Shown: positions 18,590-26,843, counted from the stretch's first letter. The stretch is DNA of 64,000 bases from Janthinobacterium lividum (GCF_034424625.1 NZ_CP139976.1:2232001-2296000); one strand, 5' to 3'. A program made the numbers and translations. Notes: generated by a model not told the origin, from the sequence alone.

Positions 18590-19355
18590 GTTGTTCAGCC
18601 TGCCGGTGCTGGCGCTGCTGGGCGTGGTGGCGGCAGGCACGTATTTCCAGACCGTCACGGGTTTTGGCCTGGGCATGATCGTCATGGGCGTGGCCAGCGG
18701 GCTGGGCCTGGCGCCCGTGCCCGCGCTGGCGGCCCTCGTCAGTTTGTTGTCTTTGGCGAATTGCCTGGTGGCCTTGCCGGGCGCCTTGCACCACCTGGAC
18801 TGGCGCGCCATCCGCGCGGCCGGCATCGGCTTGCTGCCGGCCATGGCGGCCGGCGTCTTGTTGTTGGGATACCTGGACCAGGCGTATGCGCCCCTGCTGA
18901 AACTGTTGCTGGGCGCGGCCATCGTGTATGGCGGCGTCAGCATCCTGCTGCAGGCGCCGCCGGGACCGGGCGCGGCGGACAAGCGCAGCTTTTTTATTAG
19001 CGGCGTGTGCGGCGGCCTGTTCTCGGGCCTGTTTTCGCTGGCGGGACCGCCGCTCGTGTACCAGTTTTATCGCCAGGAAATGAGCCTGAAAACCATCCGC
19101 TACAGCCTGATCTTTTTGTTCGCCATCAGCGCGGGCGGACGCTCGCTGATGGCGGGCAGCCAGGGCCAGCTCGACGCGAAAGTCTTGCTGCTGTGCGCGC
19201 TGGCCTTGCCCGTGGGCGTGCTGGCCACGATGGCCGGCAAGCGCTATCCGCCACCGATCGCCCAGCGCGGCATGCGCCGCATCGCGTTTGCCGTGCTGAC
19301 CGCCATCGGTATCTCATTGATGGCGGCTGCCGTGCCGCAATTGCTCAGGCCTTGA
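18579..19355 (+). CDS. tauE: TauE/SafE (TSUP) family sulfite exporter
   Basis: An inner-membrane transporter of about 258 residues with roughly eight hydrophobic helices and the family's internal duplication (G-F-G-L-G-M-I-V-M-G-V-A in the first half, G-V-C-G-G-L-F-S-G-L-F-S-L-A-G-P-P-L-V in the second). TSUP proteins move sulfite, sulfonates and related anions out of the cell, and TauE is linked to taurine degradation. I start it at the GTG at 18579, overlapping the last 11 bases of pta; a TTG at 18591 is possible. Overlap with pta implies translational coupling. Its 3' end overlaps the convergent rtcB gene by 11 bases. Confidence 0.8.
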   Translation: MGAELFSLPVLALLGVVAAGTYFQTVTGFGLGMIVMGVASGLGLAPVPALAALVSLLSLANCLVALPGALHHLDWRAIRAAGIGLLPAMAAGVLLLGYLDQAYAPLLKLLLGAAIVYGGVSILLQAPPGPGAADKRSFFISGVCGGLFSGLFSLAGPPLVYQFYRQEMSLKTIRYSLIFLFAISAGGRSLMAGSQGQLDAKVLLLCALALPVGVLATMAGKRYPPPIAQRGMRRIAFAVLTAIGISLMAAAVPQLLRP

Positions 19356-20742
19356 ACGTCAGCAGGGGCTTCAAGCGCGCCACCGATTGCAGCAAGCCCG
19401 CTTCCTCCTGCGCGGCGATGACGGGACCGATCTTCTTGTACGCCATCGGCGCTTCCTCGACGCGGCGTTCCTCGCGCAGGGTCACGCACTGGAACGCCAT
19501 CTCGTCGCCGCCCACCGTGGGTCGGATGGCGCGCATGGCTTGCCTGCGGATGCTGCGCCCCGCGCCGTGCGAGCACGACCACAGCCAGTCCGGATTGCCC
19601 ATGCCCGTTGCCACATAGGAGTAATCGCCCATGGAGCCGGGGATCAGCGCCAGGTCGCCCTCGCGCGCCGGCGTGGCACCCTTGCGGTGGATGTTCATGC
19701 CGTGCTCGCGCAGGATGACGTTGTGGGGCACGTCCACCACCAGGCGAGAGGTATCGTGCGCATACACCTGCGACAGGCTGTCCCGCACCAGCTCGGCCAG
19801 GACCATGCGATTGACCCAGGCATAGCGCGATGCCACGCCCATGGCGTCCATGTAGTCGCCGGCCAGTTCGCCCGTCAAGCCGTACAGGCCGGACTGCGGG
19901 TGGCGCACGCCTTTCGGCCAGGCCTCTTTGGCGCGGTCCATCCAGCGGCTGCCGACGAAAAAGCCCACGTCGCGGCTGCCGCTGTGGATCATGACGACCA
20001 CTTCGCCCGGCACCAGCCCGTGCCGGTACGCGGCATGGCGGTCCATGACGGCATCGACCAGCTGGATTTCCACGAAATGGTTGCCCGATCCCGTGGTGCC
20101 CAGGCTGGGGTCGCGTATCACTTCGCGCGTGCCGACCAGCGCTTCGGGCGCATGGCGCAAGCCGCCGCCCAGTTCGCGCAGGGCGATGCAATCGTCGAGC
20201 TCGCGCAGCAGGCGTTGCTTGTCGACGCGGGGCCACAAGCCCTCATTGTGCAGGCTGTCGATGAACGCTTCCGGCCCCACGTCGAACAGGGCGGCAAACG
20301 CTTTCGAGCGCAGCGGCACGTTGCGGCCGTCTTCCAGCAGCACATGCTTGAGCTTGCCGAGCAGCTGCGGCTTGCGCGCCTCGAACTGCGCCAGGCTCAG
20401 GCCCGTCGTGATCAGGCGCATGCCGCAGGCGATGTCCGTGCCGGGAATGGCGGGGATCACCATGTCGGGGCTGGTGGCAACGATGCTGCCCACGGGGGCG
20501 ATGCTGCCCGGGTGGAAGTCGGGCGTGGCGCATGCCTTGCACACATGGCCATCCTGGCCTGGCACGCTGACGGCGGCAAACTCCATCAGCTGGCGCACGG
20601 CTTTTTCCTCGAGCGGAAAGTTGTGGGGCAGCAGCACGGACGCCTGCGCGTGCGGATTGCTGAGTATATAAATGCCGTCGGCATAGGCGACAGCGATGCC
20701 CTGGCGGCGCAGGGCTTTTTGTAATCTGGATGGGGGAAACAC
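19345..20742 (-). CDS. rtcB: RtcB-family RNA-splicing ligase
   Basis: RtcB joins RNA 2',3'-cyclic phosphate or 3'-phosphate ends to 5'-OH ends using GTP and Mn2+. The 465-residue protein shows the metal-ligand motif DIACGMR (Cys about 106), GSGNHFVE (about 218-225), HSGSRDVG (about 253-260), VPHN (about 338-341), RKGATPA, and the guanylation histidine in SCSHGAGRS (about H392). I place the start at the GTG at 20742 because CCGGAG lies eight bases before it; an upstream ATG at 20790 lacks a ribosome-binding site. A sigma-54-type promoter lies about 90 bases upstream. No rtcA or rtcR is present in the window. It is divergent from an RNA ligase/HD-Pnk operon. Confidence 0.93.
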   Translation of the reverse strand: MFPPSRLQKALRRQGIAVAYADGIYILSNPHAQASVLLPHNFPLEEKAVRQLMEFAAVSVPGQDGHVCKACATPDFHPGSIAPVGSIVATSPDMVIPAIPGTDIACGMRLITTGLSLAQFEARKPQLLGKLKHVLLEDGRNVPLRSKAFAALFDVGPEAFIDSLHNEGLWPRVDKQRLLRELDDCIALRELGGGLRHAPEALVGTREVIRDPSLGTTGSGNHFVEIQLVDAVMDRHAAYRHGLVPGEVVVMIHSGSRDVGFFVGSRWMDRAKEAWPKGVRHPQSGLYGLTGELAGDYMDAMGVASRYAWVNRMVLAELVRDSLSQVYAHDTSRLVVDVPHNVILREHGMNIHRKGATPAREGDLALIPGSMGDYSYVATGMGNPDWLWSCSHGAGRSIRRQAMRAIRPTVGGDEMAFQCVTLREERRVEEAPMAYKKIGPVIAAQEEAGLLQSVARLKPLLTFKA

Positions 20743-20832
20743 GATTCTGCTCCGGAAATAACGAATGCACGGCCCTTTTGCAAGGGCCATGTTTGTTTTC
20801 CACGCAGCAGCGACAGGAAGTGCCGCCAGCTT

Positions 20833-20848
20833 AGCAAACTTTGTGCCG
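20833..20848 (-). promoter_or_regulatory. Sigma-54 (-24/-12) promoter element for rtcB
   Basis: Read on the minus strand the sequence is CGGCACAAAGTTTGCT. Against the RpoN consensus TGGCAC-N5-TTGC-W only the first base differs; GG and GC have the exact 10-base separation. The predicted start would be near 20823, giving a leader of about 80 bases before the rtcB GTG. E. coli rtcBA is known to be sigma-54 dependent through RtcR. Confidence 0.75.
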
Positions 20849-21052
20849 CTTGCAAAGCGAGGGTGGGCACAAGCGTGCGCACGATACGCGGAGCCACTTG
20901 CAAAATAATCAAACAGCCTTTATATTCGCGGTTCTTTCTCGAACCTCTTCCTTATTGGAGCCAAAAGTGCCTCGCTTCTTCGCCATCACCTGCTAACGCT
21001 GACGAAATGCTCTCTGCAGCATCGTTCGGCGCGTTGACGCCCCCGATTGCTG

Positions 21053-21068
21053 CGGCACTGTTTTTGCT
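21053..21068 (+). promoter_or_regulatory. Sigma-54 (-24/-12) promoter element for the RNA ligase/HD-Pnk operon
   Basis: The sequence is CGGCACTGTTTTTGCT, again one mismatch (first base) to TGGCAC-N5-TTGC-W with correct spacing. A start near 21080 would leave a leader of about 100 bases before the ATG at 21179, and would exclude the in-frame codons further upstream. Confidence 0.7.
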
Positions 21069-21178
21069 CCCTCCGCACACGTATCCGAGACGCTGGTCTC
21101 GATCGTCCACGCCCGAACACGTCGTCAGCACCCCTGACCCTGTATGGACACGCCCCGGTGAACGCGGCGTGGGACGCT

Positions 21179-22066
21179 ATGTTTTTACAATCTTTACCCT
21201 TATTCAAATACCCGCGCACGCCGCACCTGGAAGGCTCGCGCCTGCAGGACGGCGACGACGGTTCCGACCAGATGCCCTTGAAAAAGCTGGCCGGCCAGTA
21301 CGTCGTCATCGAGGAAAAAATCGATGGCGCCAACTCTGCCGTGTCGTTCAGCGATGCGGGCGAGGTGCTGCTGCAGTCGCGCGGCCATTACCTGGCGGGC
21401 GGCGGCAGCGAACGCCAGTTCAACCTGTTGAAACCGTGGGCGCACGCGCATGAACACGCCTTGCTGCATCTGCTGGAAGACCAATTTGTGCTGTTTGGCG
21501 AATGGTCGTACAGCAAGCATTCCGTGTTTTACGACCGCTTGCCCCATTACTTCAACGAGTTCGACGTGTATTGCCGCCGCAGCCAGATGTTTTTGTCGAC
21601 GGCGCGCCGCCACGCCATGCTGGCCGGCTCGCCCGTGCTCTCCGTCCCCGTGCTGTATGCGGGCAAGATGCCCTCGTCGCCCAAACAGTTGTGGCAGTTG
21701 CTGCGCCATTCGCTGGCCAAGTCCCAGCTGTGGCGCGACGCTTTTGAAACCGCGGTGGCGCGCGAACGCCTGCCGCTGGACCTGTGCTGGAAGCAGACGG
21801 ACAAGTCTGACCACGCGGAAGGCCTGTACCTGAAAGTGGAAGACGACGAGCAAGTGCTGGCCCGCTACAAGCTGGTACGCCATGACTTTACGCAAACCAT
21901 CCTCGACAGCGGTTCGCACCACAGCACGCGGCCCTTGATCCCGAACCAGCTGGCCGAAGGCGTGGACCTGTACGCGCCGCAGCCGTTGGTGACGTGGGAA
22001 AGCCTGGGCTTGCACACCTGCCATTCGCTGGATGAACTGGCAACCTTCTCAAGGAGTACAAGATGA
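21179..22066 (+). CDS. RNA ligase (nucleotidyltransferase superfamily, T4 Rnl-like)
   Basis: A 295-residue protein with all five nucleotidyltransferase motifs: motif I K-I-D-G-A-N with the AMP-accepting lysine K47, motif III F-G-E-W, motif IIIa F-N-E-F-D-V-Y, motif IV E-G-L-Y-L-K, and motif V R-Y-K-L-V-R. Enzymes of this type seal 5'-phosphate to 3'-OH RNA ends using ATP. I chose the ATG at 21179 because the family starts shortly before the K-x-D-G motif and because the promoter element lies at 21053-21068. Its stop overlaps the start of the HD-Pnk gene by four bases, so sealing and end-healing enzymes are made together. Confidence 0.88.
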   Translation: MFLQSLPLFKYPRTPHLEGSRLQDGDDGSDQMPLKKLAGQYVVIEEKIDGANSAVSFSDAGEVLLQSRGHYLAGGGSERQFNLLKPWAHAHEHALLHLLEDQFVLFGEWSYSKHSVFYDRLPHYFNEFDVYCRRSQMFLSTARRHAMLAGSPVLSVPVLYAGKMPSSPKQLWQLLRHSLAKSQLWRDAFETAVARERLPLDLCWKQTDKSDHAEGLYLKVEDDEQVLARYKLVRHDFTQTILDSGSHHSTRPLIPNQLAEGVDLYAPQPLVTWESLGLHTCHSLDELATFSRSTR

Positions 22067-23202
22067 ACTGGAAGCAGTTACAACAACTGGTGCCGCAAGC
22101 GGGCCAGTCGCCCGATTTCAATGCCTGCCTGGCCGCCTTCCCGCAGCTGGAACTGGCGAAAACGACGCCGCAAAACCCCGTGTATCACGCGGAAGGCGAT
22201 GTGTGGACGCATACGATGATGGTGGTGGAATCCCTGCTGGCCATGCCCGATTACCAGCAAGCGACGCGGGCGGAACAGGAAATCGTGTTCCTCGCCGCCT
22301 TGCTGCACGACGTGGCCAAGTGCAGCACCACGGTGATCGACCCGGTGACGGGCGCCATCGGCCAGCCCGGCCACTCGCGCAAAGGCGCCCTCGATGCGCG
22401 CATCGCCTTGTGGGATTGCGACGTGCCGTTTGCCGCGCGCGAGGAAATCTGCCGCCTGATTAACGTCCATCAAGTGCCCTTCTTTGCACTGGAAACGTCG
22501 CGGCGCGGCGTCACGCCGGAATTTACCGTGCGCGAACTGTCGTGGCAGGTCGATATCCGCTTGCTGGCCATGCTGGCCGAAGCCGATATCCGTGGACGGA
22601 TCTGTCCCGATCCGCAGCGCATACTCGACGCCATCGAGCTGTTCCGCGAACTGGCGCGCGAGGAGGGCTGCTACGGTCAGCGCAAGGCCTTTGTCGATGA
22701 TCACACGCGCGTCAAATATTTTCGCGGCGCCGAGGCGCACCCCGATTATTCCCTGTTCCAGGAGCCGGGTTCGCACGTGATCGTGATGTCGGGCTTGCCT
22801 GCTTCGGGCAAGAATACGTGGGTGGAGAAGCACCATCCGCGCCTGCCCGTCGTGTCCTTCGACGATGCGCGGATGGCCTTGGGCTTGAAGCACGGCAAGA
22901 ACGAAGGGCAGGTCGGCGACTATGCGGAAGAGCGGGCGCGCGAACTGCTGCGCAAGGGCGAACCGTTCGTGTGGAATGCCACGCATCTGTCAAAACTGAT
23001 GCGCGAAAAGACGCTCAACCTGCTGTATAAATACCACGCGCAGGTGGAACTCGTGTACCTGGAGCAGCCACGCAAGGAGTTATTGCGGCGCAATGGCCAG
23101 CGCGACACATCGCTCAGTAACAAGAAGCTGCAGTCGATGCTGTGGAACTGGGAAATCCCCTTGCCGATGGAAGCGCATGCTGTGCGTTACTGCGTCGATT
23201 GA
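22063..23202 (+). CDS. HD-Pnk: HD-domain phosphohydrolase fused to 5'-OH polynucleotide kinase
   Basis: A 379-residue bifunctional protein. Residues about 40-200 form an HD phosphohydrolase: H50 (WTH), H82-D83 (LLHDVAKCS), H104 (G-H-S-R-K-G-A) and H136 (N-V-H-Q). Residues about 238-379 form a P-loop kinase with GLPASGKNT at 244-252, a S-F-D-D-A-R segment at 266-270 and an R-x-x-x-R-N-G-Q-R-D lid-like motif. The architecture matches HD-Pnk of Runella slithyformis, in which the HD domain removes 2',3'-cyclic phosphate and the kinase phosphorylates 5'-OH ends. With the adjacent ligase this gives a complete heal-and-seal RNA repair route. Confidence 0.85.
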   Translation: MNWKQLQQLVPQAGQSPDFNACLAAFPQLELAKTTPQNPVYHAEGDVWTHTMMVVESLLAMPDYQQATRAEQEIVFLAALLHDVAKCSTTVIDPVTGAIGQPGHSRKGALDARIALWDCDVPFAAREEICRLINVHQVPFFALETSRRGVTPEFTVRELSWQVDIRLLAMLAEADIRGRICPDPQRILDAIELFRELAREEGCYGQRKAFVDDHTRVKYFRGAEAHPDYSLFQEPGSHVIVMSGLPASGKNTWVEKHHPRLPVVSFDDARMALGLKHGKNEGQVGDYAEERARELLRKGEPFVWNATHLSKLMREKTLNLLYKYHAQVELVYLEQPRKELLRRNGQRDTSLSNKKLQSMLWNWEIPLPMEAHAVRYCVD

Positions 23203-23445
23203 GGCGCCAGCAAAGGTGCGGCGCTTCATTTGGCCGGCTGTTTGATCGTTTCCGGGGAAATCAAAATAACAACATTTATTTTTAAAATTGCAACAAAGTG
23301 AGCATATTGCGACTTTTTCATTTATTACAATGAATTGCCTGGATAGCCGCATTGCCGGGCTGCGGCGCGAGGGGCTACCCTCGCGTTTCCCGTGTGAATC
23401 ACTGCATGATCCACGTCCCCCTCATTGAATGAACAGGAGTCATCG
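23203..23445. other. AT-rich promoter region before the PEP-CTERM gene
   Basis: Contains an AT-rich stretch (23260-23335) with TTTATTACAAT near 23321-23331 as a possible -10, and a hairpin CGCGAGGG-GCTA-CCCTCGCG at about 23367-23386. No gene visible. Confidence 0.4.
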
Positions 23446-24138
23446 ATGCACAAATCTCTCATCGCACTGGCCGCAGCCGCCATGGTTGGCTTTGGCGCCA
23501 TGTCTTCCGCCCAGGCGGCCACCCAGACCATCACCTTCAGCGCCGACCGCGCGCTGGGCGCCACCAACTGGGCCGACACCCTGGGATTGGGCAAGTTTGA
23601 CAGCAACCTGGGTACCTTGACCTCGATCAAGTTCCACCTGGAAGGCGCCGTACAGGGTAGTGGCAAGGCGGAAAGTCTCGATGCCAGCGCCTCCGACGTG
23701 ACCCTGAGCCTGGCGTCGCTGCTGACCTTGTACCGTCCCGACAATTCCACCTTGCTGGTGGCCAACCCACTGTTCACGCAGACGTTCGCCCTGAGCGCCT
23801 TCGATGGCAGCATCGACTTTGCCGGCACCTCGGGTGCCAATACAGGACCCCGGTCCAGCACGGGCGCCAACTCCTACACGAGCGGCAGTGCCAGCGACTT
23901 CGCCCTGTTTTCCTCGGCCGGCGGTGGCTTGATCCAGCTGGGACTGAACGCCGTCGGTTCCTCGACGGGCAGCGGTTCCGGTAATTTGCTGACCCAATTC
24001 CAGACGGCCGCTTCCGGCCGCGTGGCAGTGACGTATGAATACATCAGCGCCGTGCCGGAACCGGAAACGTATGTGATGCTGCTGACAGGCCTGGCGCTGG
24101 CCGGCGTGATGACGCGCCGCCGCAAGTCCATGGTGTGA
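23446..24138 (+). CDS. PEP-CTERM protein with choice-of-anchor E-type domain
   Basis: A 230-residue exported protein. AGGAG precedes ATG 23446; an in-frame ATG 21 bases upstream is less well placed. The signal peptide ends A-Q-A at about residue 24. The body (T-Q-T-I-T-F-S ... W-A-D-T-L-G-L-G-K-F-D-S-N-L-G-T-L) fits the choice-of-anchor E pattern found in surface proteins with variable C-terminal anchors. The tail is V-P-E-P-E-T-Y, a hydrophobic helix and R-R-R-K, that is, a PEP-CTERM signal for exosortase processing. It ends directly against the stop codon of the convergent cobT-like gene, with no bases between. Confidence 0.85.
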   Translation: MHKSLIALAAAAMVGFGAMSSAQAATQTITFSADRALGATNWADTLGLGKFDSNLGTLTSIKFHLEGAVQGSGKAESLDASASDVTLSLASLLTLYRPDNSTLLVANPLFTQTFALSAFDGSIDFAGTSGANTGPRSSTGANSYTSGSASDFALFSSAGGGLIQLGLNAVGSSTGSGSGNLLTQFQTAASGRVAVTYEYISAVPEPETYVMLLTGLALAGVMTRRRKSMV

Positions 24139-25872
24139 TCAGCGTTTCCCGCGTCCGGCGAGCAGCTGGGCGATTTCGCTGAACAGTTCATTGTTCAGCG
24201 AGGCGGGCAGGGTGGTGGCCAGGCTGCGGCTGTAGTAGGCGCCCAGGTCCAGGCCCAGGCCCAGCCCGCAAATCTCAATGGCGCCCTGCGCTTCGCGGCG
24301 CGCCACCACCTGTTTCAGATGTTGCGCCAGGTAAAACTCGTCGTTGGCCAGATTCGTGGCCGTATCCATCGGGCAACCGTCGGACACGACGAGCAGGATG
24401 CGCCGCCGTTCCGGGCGCGCCAGCATGCGGCTGCACGCCCAGTCCACGGCTTCGCCATCGACGCCTTCGCGGTACAGGTCCGCTTTCAGCAGGGCCGCGA
24501 TGTCGGGGCGCGCGCGGCGCCAGCTCGTATCGCCATCCTTGAAGACCATATGCACGAGTTCATTCAGACGGCCCGGGTTGGCGGGCGAACGGGCGCGCAT
24601 CCAGTCGCGCCTGACTCGTCCCCCGTTCCACGCGCCCGTCGTAAAGCCCAGCAACTCCGTGCTGATCCCGGTCTGGTCCAGCGCGCGCAGCAGAATGTCG
24701 AGCAGCACGGCCACGGATTCCGCATGCGTTTTCATGGAGCCGGAACAGTCGACGAGAAAGGTGACGAGGCAATCGGCCTGGGGCAGGAACTGTTCATTGC
24801 GGAACAGCCTGCGTTCGGACGGCGAGCTGATCAGCTGCGCCAGGCGCCGGCCATCGATAGTGCCCTCTTCCTCGCCGAACGACCAGCCGTCGCGCTCGGG
24901 TATGGCCAGCAGTTGCGTGAAACGCCGCGCCAGGCGGGCCGTGTTGATGCCCAGGCTGGCGATGCGCGCATCCATGCGTTCGCGGTATTCGAGCAGCAGG
25001 GCGCGGCGCACCAGCTCGCCCGCTTTTTCTTCGCGGTCGTACGCCGTGCTGTAAATCCGGTAGGCGCCATCGCCGTCGCTGAAGGCGCGGCTCTCGCCCA
25101 GCGGTGCGCTATCGGGAACGTTGTCATTCTCGCTGTCAAAATCGAGCAGCAGCTTGAAGGCCGCCTGCGCCTTGGCGTCGCCGGCCTCGTCCTGGCTGCC
25201 GTCGCGCGCCGTTTGCGCGTCTTGCAGCATGGCATCGACGGCGTGGGCGATGGCCAGAGAGTGGCGCGCAAAGGCCGCCTGGTCCATGCGGTGGCGGCGC
25301 AAGCCCGCCAGGTCGCCGCTCAATTGTGAAGAGATGGACCAGCGCGTCGCTTCGATGAAATCTTCCGTCTTTTCCAGCACGGGCCGCGCCGTCAGGCGCG
25401 ACCAGCACATCTGGAATACCGTGTACAACAGCAAGCCCGAGGCGCCTTCGGCCAGGCCGGAATCGTAGAACGCGTGCGACCATGCAGTAAAACGGTGGCG
25501 CAGGTTGCCGATGACGCCAGCGTGGTGCTCGGGCGCAAGCGTTTCCACCCTTAACTGTTCCAGCAATTCGAACACGAGGCGCGCCACGGGCTCGGCAGGG
25601 CAGAGGGACTTGTGCAGGGCGGCGCCCGTGTGCAGCAGGCGCAGGGCCACGCTGTCTGCCGCACCGCGCAGCGAGGGCAAATCCTGCAGCGCGGCATCGG
25701 GCTGCAGATGGGCTGCGTGGATGGGCAGGGGGCGGTGGCCGTCGTGCAGGCGCCGGCCACGGTAGCGGATGGAGGCAACGCCGCTCAGCGCGCGGATTGC
25801 GCCCGCGCACAACTCGTCCGTTTCCTGCTGTTCGCGCGTGTAGGCGGCAGGCACGGTCGCTTCCGTACTCAT
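24139..25872 (-). CDS. cobT: CobT-like VWA-domain protein
   Basis: A 577-residue relative of cobaltochelatase subunit CobT. The N-terminal two thirds are the family-specific helical domain; the C-terminal von Willebrand A domain starts near residue 365 with V-T-F-L-V-D-C-S-G-S-M, where D375-x-S-x-S is the MIDAS metal site, and ends near the C-terminus. CobT with AAA+ partner CobS drives cobalt insertion by CobN in aerobic B12 synthesis. Here the only partner is the overlapping cobS-like gene (ATGA overlap), and no cobN or other cobalamin gene is seen. The unit follows iclR and faces xsc copy 2, so a role as an ATPase/VWA activating pair, as for NorQ/NorD or CbbQ/CbbO, is worth considering. 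Confidence 0.82.
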   Translation of the reverse strand: MSTEATVPAAYTREQQETDELCAGAIRALSGVASIRYRGRRLHDGHRPLPIHAAHLQPDAALQDLPSLRGAADSVALRLLHTGAALHKSLCPAEPVARLVFELLEQLRVETLAPEHHAGVIGNLRHRFTAWSHAFYDSGLAEGASGLLLYTVFQMCWSRLTARPVLEKTEDFIEATRWSISSQLSGDLAGLRRHRMDQAAFARHSLAIAHAVDAMLQDAQTARDGSQDEAGDAKAQAAFKLLLDFDSENDNVPDSAPLGESRAFSDGDGAYRIYSTAYDREEKAGELVRRALLLEYRERMDARIASLGINTARLARRFTQLLAIPERDGWSFGEEEGTIDGRRLAQLISSPSERRLFRNEQFLPQADCLVTFLVDCSGSMKTHAESVAVLLDILLRALDQTGISTELLGFTTGAWNGGRVRRDWMRARSPANPGRLNELVHMVFKDGDTSWRRARPDIAALLKADLYREGVDGEAVDWACSRMLARPERRRILLVVSDGCPMDTATNLANDEFYLAQHLKQVVARREAQGAIEICGLGLGLDLGAYYSRSLATTLPASLNNELFSEIAQLLAGRGKR

Positions 25873-26843
25873 GCCTGGCTCGCCAGCAATTCCTCATTGA
25901 AACAGCGCTGGTAATACTCGGCCACCATGGGCCGCTCGGCCTCGTCGCATTTGTTGAGGAAGGACAGGCGGAAGGCCAGGGCCGGGTCGCGGAAGATCTG
26001 GCAATTCTCGGCCCAGGTGATCACCGTGCGCGGCGACATCAGGCAGGCCAGGTCGCCCGCCGCATAACCGTGGCGCGTGAGGCTGGCGACGGCCACCATG
26101 GCGGCTGCCAGCTGGCGGCCCGCCTCGTCGTTCATGGCGGGAACACGGGCCAGTACGATTTCCGTTTCCTCCACCTGCGGCAGATAGTTCAGGGTGGCAA
26201 CGATGTTCCAGCGGTCGATCTGCGCATGATTGAGCACTTGCGTGCCGTGGTACATGCCGTTCAGGTTGCCGAGTCCTACCGTGTTCGACGTGGCGAACAG
26301 GCGGAAGTGGGGATGCGGCGTGATGACCCGGTTCTGGTCGAGCAGGGTGAACTTGCCGTCGCGCTCGAGGATGCGCTGGATGACGAACATCACGTCTGGG
26401 CGGCCCGCGTCGTACTCGTCGAAGATCAGGGCCACGGGACGCTGCAGCGACCAGGGCACGATACCTTCCTGGAATTCGGTCACTTGCTGCTGTTCGCGCA
26501 GCACGATGGCGTCCTTGCCGACCAGGTCCAGGCGGCTGATGTGGCCGTCCAGGTTGACGCGCACGCAAGGCCAGTTCAGGCGCGCCGCCACCTGCTCGAT
26601 ATGCGTGGACTTGCCCGTGCCGTGCAAGCCCTGCACCATCACGCGGCGGTTGTGGGTGAAGCCGGCCAGAATCGCCAGGGTCACGTCCTGGTTGAAGCGG
26701 TAGGCGGGGTCGATGTCGGGCACGTGCGGATCGCGTTCCGTGAAGACGGGCACGCGCAGGTCGCTGTCGATATTGAACAGGCTGCGCACGGACTGCAAGG
26801 TTTGCGCCGCTGCGGCGGGGGGATGTTGGCGTGAATCTGGCAC
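25869..26843 (-). CDS. cobS: CobS-like AAA+ ATPase (MoxR group)
   Basis: A 324-residue AAA+ ATPase with the CobS N-terminal signature P-D-I-D-P-A-Y-R-F-N, Walker A GLHGTGKST (about 72-80), Walker B VALIFDEYDAG (about 137-147) and sensor-1 F-R-L-F-A-T-S-N-T. I chose the GTG at 26843 because AGGAG lies six bases before it; the ATG at 26918 would overlap iclR by 35 bases and add a non-conserved, low-complexity leader. With CobT it forms the ATP-driven part of cobaltochelatase in known systems. The intergenic gap to iclR is only 40 bases and the overlap with cobT is four, so iclR, cobS and cobT are one operon. Confidence 0.88.
   Translation of the reverse strand: MPDSRQHPPAAAAQTLQSVRSLFNIDSDLRVPVFTERDPHVPDIDPAYRFNQDVTLAILAGFTHNRRVMVQGLHGTGKSTHIEQVAARLNWPCVRVNLDGHISRLDLVGKDAIVLREQQQVTEFQEGIVPWSLQRPVALIFDEYDAGRPDVMFVIQRILERDGKFTLLDQNRVITPHPHFRLFATSNTVGLGNLNGMYHGTQVLNHAQIDRWNIVATLNYLPQVEETEIVLARVPAMNDEAGRQLAAAMVAVASLTRHGYAAGDLACLMSPRTVITWAENCQIFRDPALAFRLSFLNKCDEAERPMVAEYYQRCFNEELLASQA

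Larger units (their letters stand above)
20743..21178. other. Divergent intergenic region between rtcB and the RNA ligase gene
   Basis: 436 bases without a convincing gene. The frame of the RNA ligase is open upstream, but the residues are not family-like. The region holds the two sigma-54-type promoter elements described separately, one for each direction, and about 200 bases between them where an enhancer-binding protein could bind. Confidence 0.65.

Noticed and set aside
21047..21178. In-frame upstream extension of the RNA ligase
   Set aside because: The extra 44 residues do not look like the family, and they cover the predicted -24/-12 promoter, whose transcript would start after them.
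20863..21453. Plus-strand frame overlapping the start of the RNA ligase gene
   Set aside because: No ribosome-binding site or recognisable domain, and it overlaps the well-supported ligase in another frame.
23231..23246. Possible sigma-54 element TGGCCGGCTGTTTGAT before the PEP-CTERM gene
   Set aside because: It lacks the nearly invariant GC at -12 and lies 200 bases from the start codon. A shifted candidate (TGGATAGCCGCATTGC, about 23340) has the wrong spacing.
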